A stretch of DNA of 64,000 nucleotides from CAVVKW01 sp963749035 (lineage in GTDB: Bacteria; Verrucomicrobiota; Verrucomicrobiia; Chthoniobacterales; JAATET01), in NCBI GenBank assembly GCA_963749035.1, contig CAVVKW010000001.1:1-64000 (forward strand), written 5' to 3'. The translations under genes and the position numbers were made by a program. Of this stretch, positions 62,655 to 64,000 are shown piece after piece. Each line of letters starts with the position of its first letter. The first letter of the stretch is position 1. The notes under the pieces are model-generated. The model did no database searches and was not told the DNA's origin. It worked only from the letters and a program-made list of their open reading frames with translations.

Positions 62655-63200
62655 TCACCAATTTTTGATCCACTTGTCCTCATTGCTGTCGCCTCGCTTA
62701 CCCTTGGAATAAAGGTCGAAAAACGCTTCGCCGTTGCGTTCATCGTCGCCTGGAAATTCATAAAAATAAGCTCCGCCAAAAGGGTCCACGAGATTGCTGC
62801 TCGCTTCGTAACTCGATTTGATGTCGTCGCCCTGTTGCCGAACGCTCAGCATGTTCATGGGAATCTCCATGTAAACCTTCGTCTCGTCTGTGATCGGGTT
62901 CAGTGCAAGTTCGTCAATTAAGACTTTGGTCGAAGTCGCACTCCCGTCACCAACCGGATAGGTCCCGTTATCGATTTTATAACTCTCGAGAGCGGATTCC
63001 AGAGCGGTAATCTCAGCCGTCGCACGACTCGATGCAGCTTTCTCCTGGATGTATCCGGAGGTCTGCAAAGTTAGCGCCGCGAGGATCGCGATCACCGTGA
63101 TCACGACCAGAAGCTCGACCAGGGTGAAACCACGATTCAACGTGGCCAACGGGAGGAACTTTCGAGATTGCAAACGCTTGGACCGGGGGAACGTCTTCAT
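62655..63200 (-). CDS. gspG: type II secretion pseudopilin (GspG-like)
   Basis: 181 residues from ATG 63200. The prepilin signal reads LNRGFTLVELLVVITVIAIL, with cleavage expected between Gly and Phe and Glu at mature position 5. The globular part contains ALESALESYKIDNGTYPVGD and ends with VDPFGGAYFYEFPGDDE, SKGKRGDS and KWIKNW, matching the calcium-binding C-terminus of major pseudopilins. It lies 22 bp downstream of gspF. The strong poly-hydrophobic helix and length fit GspG, although other type IV-like pseudopilins are possible. Confidence 0.8.
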   Translation of the reverse strand: MKTFPRSKRLQSRKFLPLATLNRGFTLVELLVVITVIAILAALTLQTSGYIQEKAASSRATAEITALESALESYKIDNGTYPVGDGSATSTKVLIDELALNPITDETKVYMEIPMNMLSVRQQGDDIKSSYEASSNLVDPFGGAYFYEFPGDDERNGEAFFDLYSKGKRGDSNEDKWIKNW

Positions 63201-63221
63201 AATAATCAATCTACACGGAAA

Positions 63222-64000
63222 TCACTGCTGCTGCATGCCCTGAATGATGCTGATCAGCGGCAGGAAGAGCGCAATGACGATCGTTCCCACGATCACAGCA
63301 AGAAACACGATCATGATCGGTTCTAATAATGACGTCAGACCGGCGACCGCGTTGTCCACCTCATCGTCGTAAACCTCTGCCACCTTCAACAGCATCTCGG
63401 GGAGCTGACCGGTCTCCTCACCGACGTCGATCATACTGATGACCATCGGCGGAAACACCCCACTCGCCTCGAGGGGTTGGACGATGGATTCGCCTTCCTT
63501 GACGGCGTCATGAACCTTCGTGATGGCGTCCGCAATGACCGTATTCCCCGCCGTTTCGCGAGTGATGGTGAGAGCCTGCAGGATCGGCACACCGCTCGTT
63601 ACCAACGTGCCAAGAGTTCGCGCAAATCTCGAAATGGCACTTTTCCGGGTCAGATCGCCGAAGAGCGGCGCCTTCAACTTGATATTGTCGATCGCCATGA
63701 TGCCCTTGGGCGTCCGCGCAATCAGTTTGTAAGCGATGAAGGCAACAACCGCGCCGACGACGATGAGCAAAATCTGATCCTTGACCAAATTACTGGACGC
63801 AATCACGAACTGCGTCAGGGCTGGCAAGGGCTTACCGCCAAGCATATCAGCGAAAATCGCTTCAAACTTCGGGACGATGAAGACGAGCAAAAATGCCATG
63901 ATCGCAAGCGCGATCACCAACACGATGATCGGGTAAAACATCGCCGAGACGACCTTGTTCTTGATCTTCTGGGCCTTTTCCTGGAATTCCGCCAAGCGCA
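63222..64000 (-). CDS. gspF: type II secretion inner-membrane platform protein GspF, partial
   Basis: The last 258 or so residues; the 5' part lies beyond the window. The visible part opens LAEFQEKAQKIKNKVVSAMF, the segment just before the first membrane helix of the second half, then YPIIVLVIALAIMAFLLVFI, RFARTLGTLVTSGVPILQAL, ETAGNTVI, MVISMIDVGEETGQLPEML and LTSLLEPIMIVFLAVIVGTI. These are GspF/PilC family hallmarks. It interacts with GspE and the pseudopilus. A chromosomal type II secretion or type IV pilus operon must continue to the right. Confidence 0.9.
   Translation of the reverse strand, partial: RLAEFQEKAQKIKNKVVSAMFYPIIVLVIALAIMAFLLVFIVPKFEAIFADMLGGKPLPALTQFVIASSNLVKDQILLIVVGAVVAFIAYKLIARTPKGIMAIDNIKLKAPLFGDLTRKSAISRFARTLGTLVTSGVPILQALTITRETAGNTVIADAITKVHDAVKEGESIVQPLEASGVFPPMVISMIDVGEETGQLPEMLLKVAEVYDDEVDNAVAGLTSLLEPIMIVFLAVIVGTIVIALFLPLISIIQGMQQQ

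Overview
The window looks like a chromosomal segment of a high-GC Gram-negative bacterium, most likely a member of the Verrucomicrobiota or a related PVC lineage. This rests on the gene repertoire and on protein style, for example GyrA reading YPTLVHMAQ beside its active site, a sigma factor with a long Lys/Ala-rich N-terminus, a DUF3686 ATPase next to a flotillin, and an integron. The Gram-negative envelope is supported by an autotransporter barrel and a type II secretion pseudopilin. The taxon is inferred and no rRNA gene is present to confirm it.

The left 13.5 kb is an accessory island. It opens with a repeat-rich non-coding stretch, followed by a 1199-residue LRR-Roc-COR-TIR (Roco) protein whose LRRs are 14 near-identical 66-bp units. 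Next comes a decayed integron: a truncated, frameshifted intI on the minus strand, an attI-like site, and three plus-strand gene cassettes. In each cassette the inverse core site behind the gene is the exact reverse complement of the core site at the cassette's own start. The cassettes encode a YTGPGGG-repeat protein, a frameshifted protein with a possible nuclease motif, and a ricin-type lectin fused to a metzincin zinc site. An IS4-family element with an 11-bp target duplication follows and is itself interrupted by an IS3-family element with a 3-bp duplication. A short palindromic REP-like repeat recurs through the island, and a probable remnant of its transposase (RAYT) lies at the right edge. 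A DUF2252 gene and an IS5-family element close the region.

From 13.5 to 20.5 kb is one giant Gly-rich autotransporter. The core chromosome then runs through nadA, a secreted protein of unknown function, an IS630-family element, a SMUG1-type uracil-DNA glycosylase, a cupin, dnaG-rpoD, an NfeD-type protease overlapping hemW, and gyrB-gyrA. A 451-bp unit consisting of a GxxExxY gene with 41-bp inverted ends sits between gyrB and gyrA.

The treXYZ operon (37.9-44.5 kb) makes trehalose from glycogen or maltodextrin. It is followed on the same strand, with very short gaps, by an AAA ATPase/TOPRIM-like pair (a candidate defence module) and a WXG100, coiled-coil, small W-protein and FtsK/EssC-type cluster. 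Further right are a nucleoside transporter, a Phd/PIN toxin-antitoxin pair, a 1656-residue DUF3686 ATPase, a second RHH/PIN pair, a flotillin (YqiK-like) with its OB-fold membrane partner (YqiJ-like), a small conserved protein and a Nudix protein. The window ends in the type II secretion genes gspG and gspF, the latter cut by the window edge. No rRNA, tRNA or CRISPR array was recognised.
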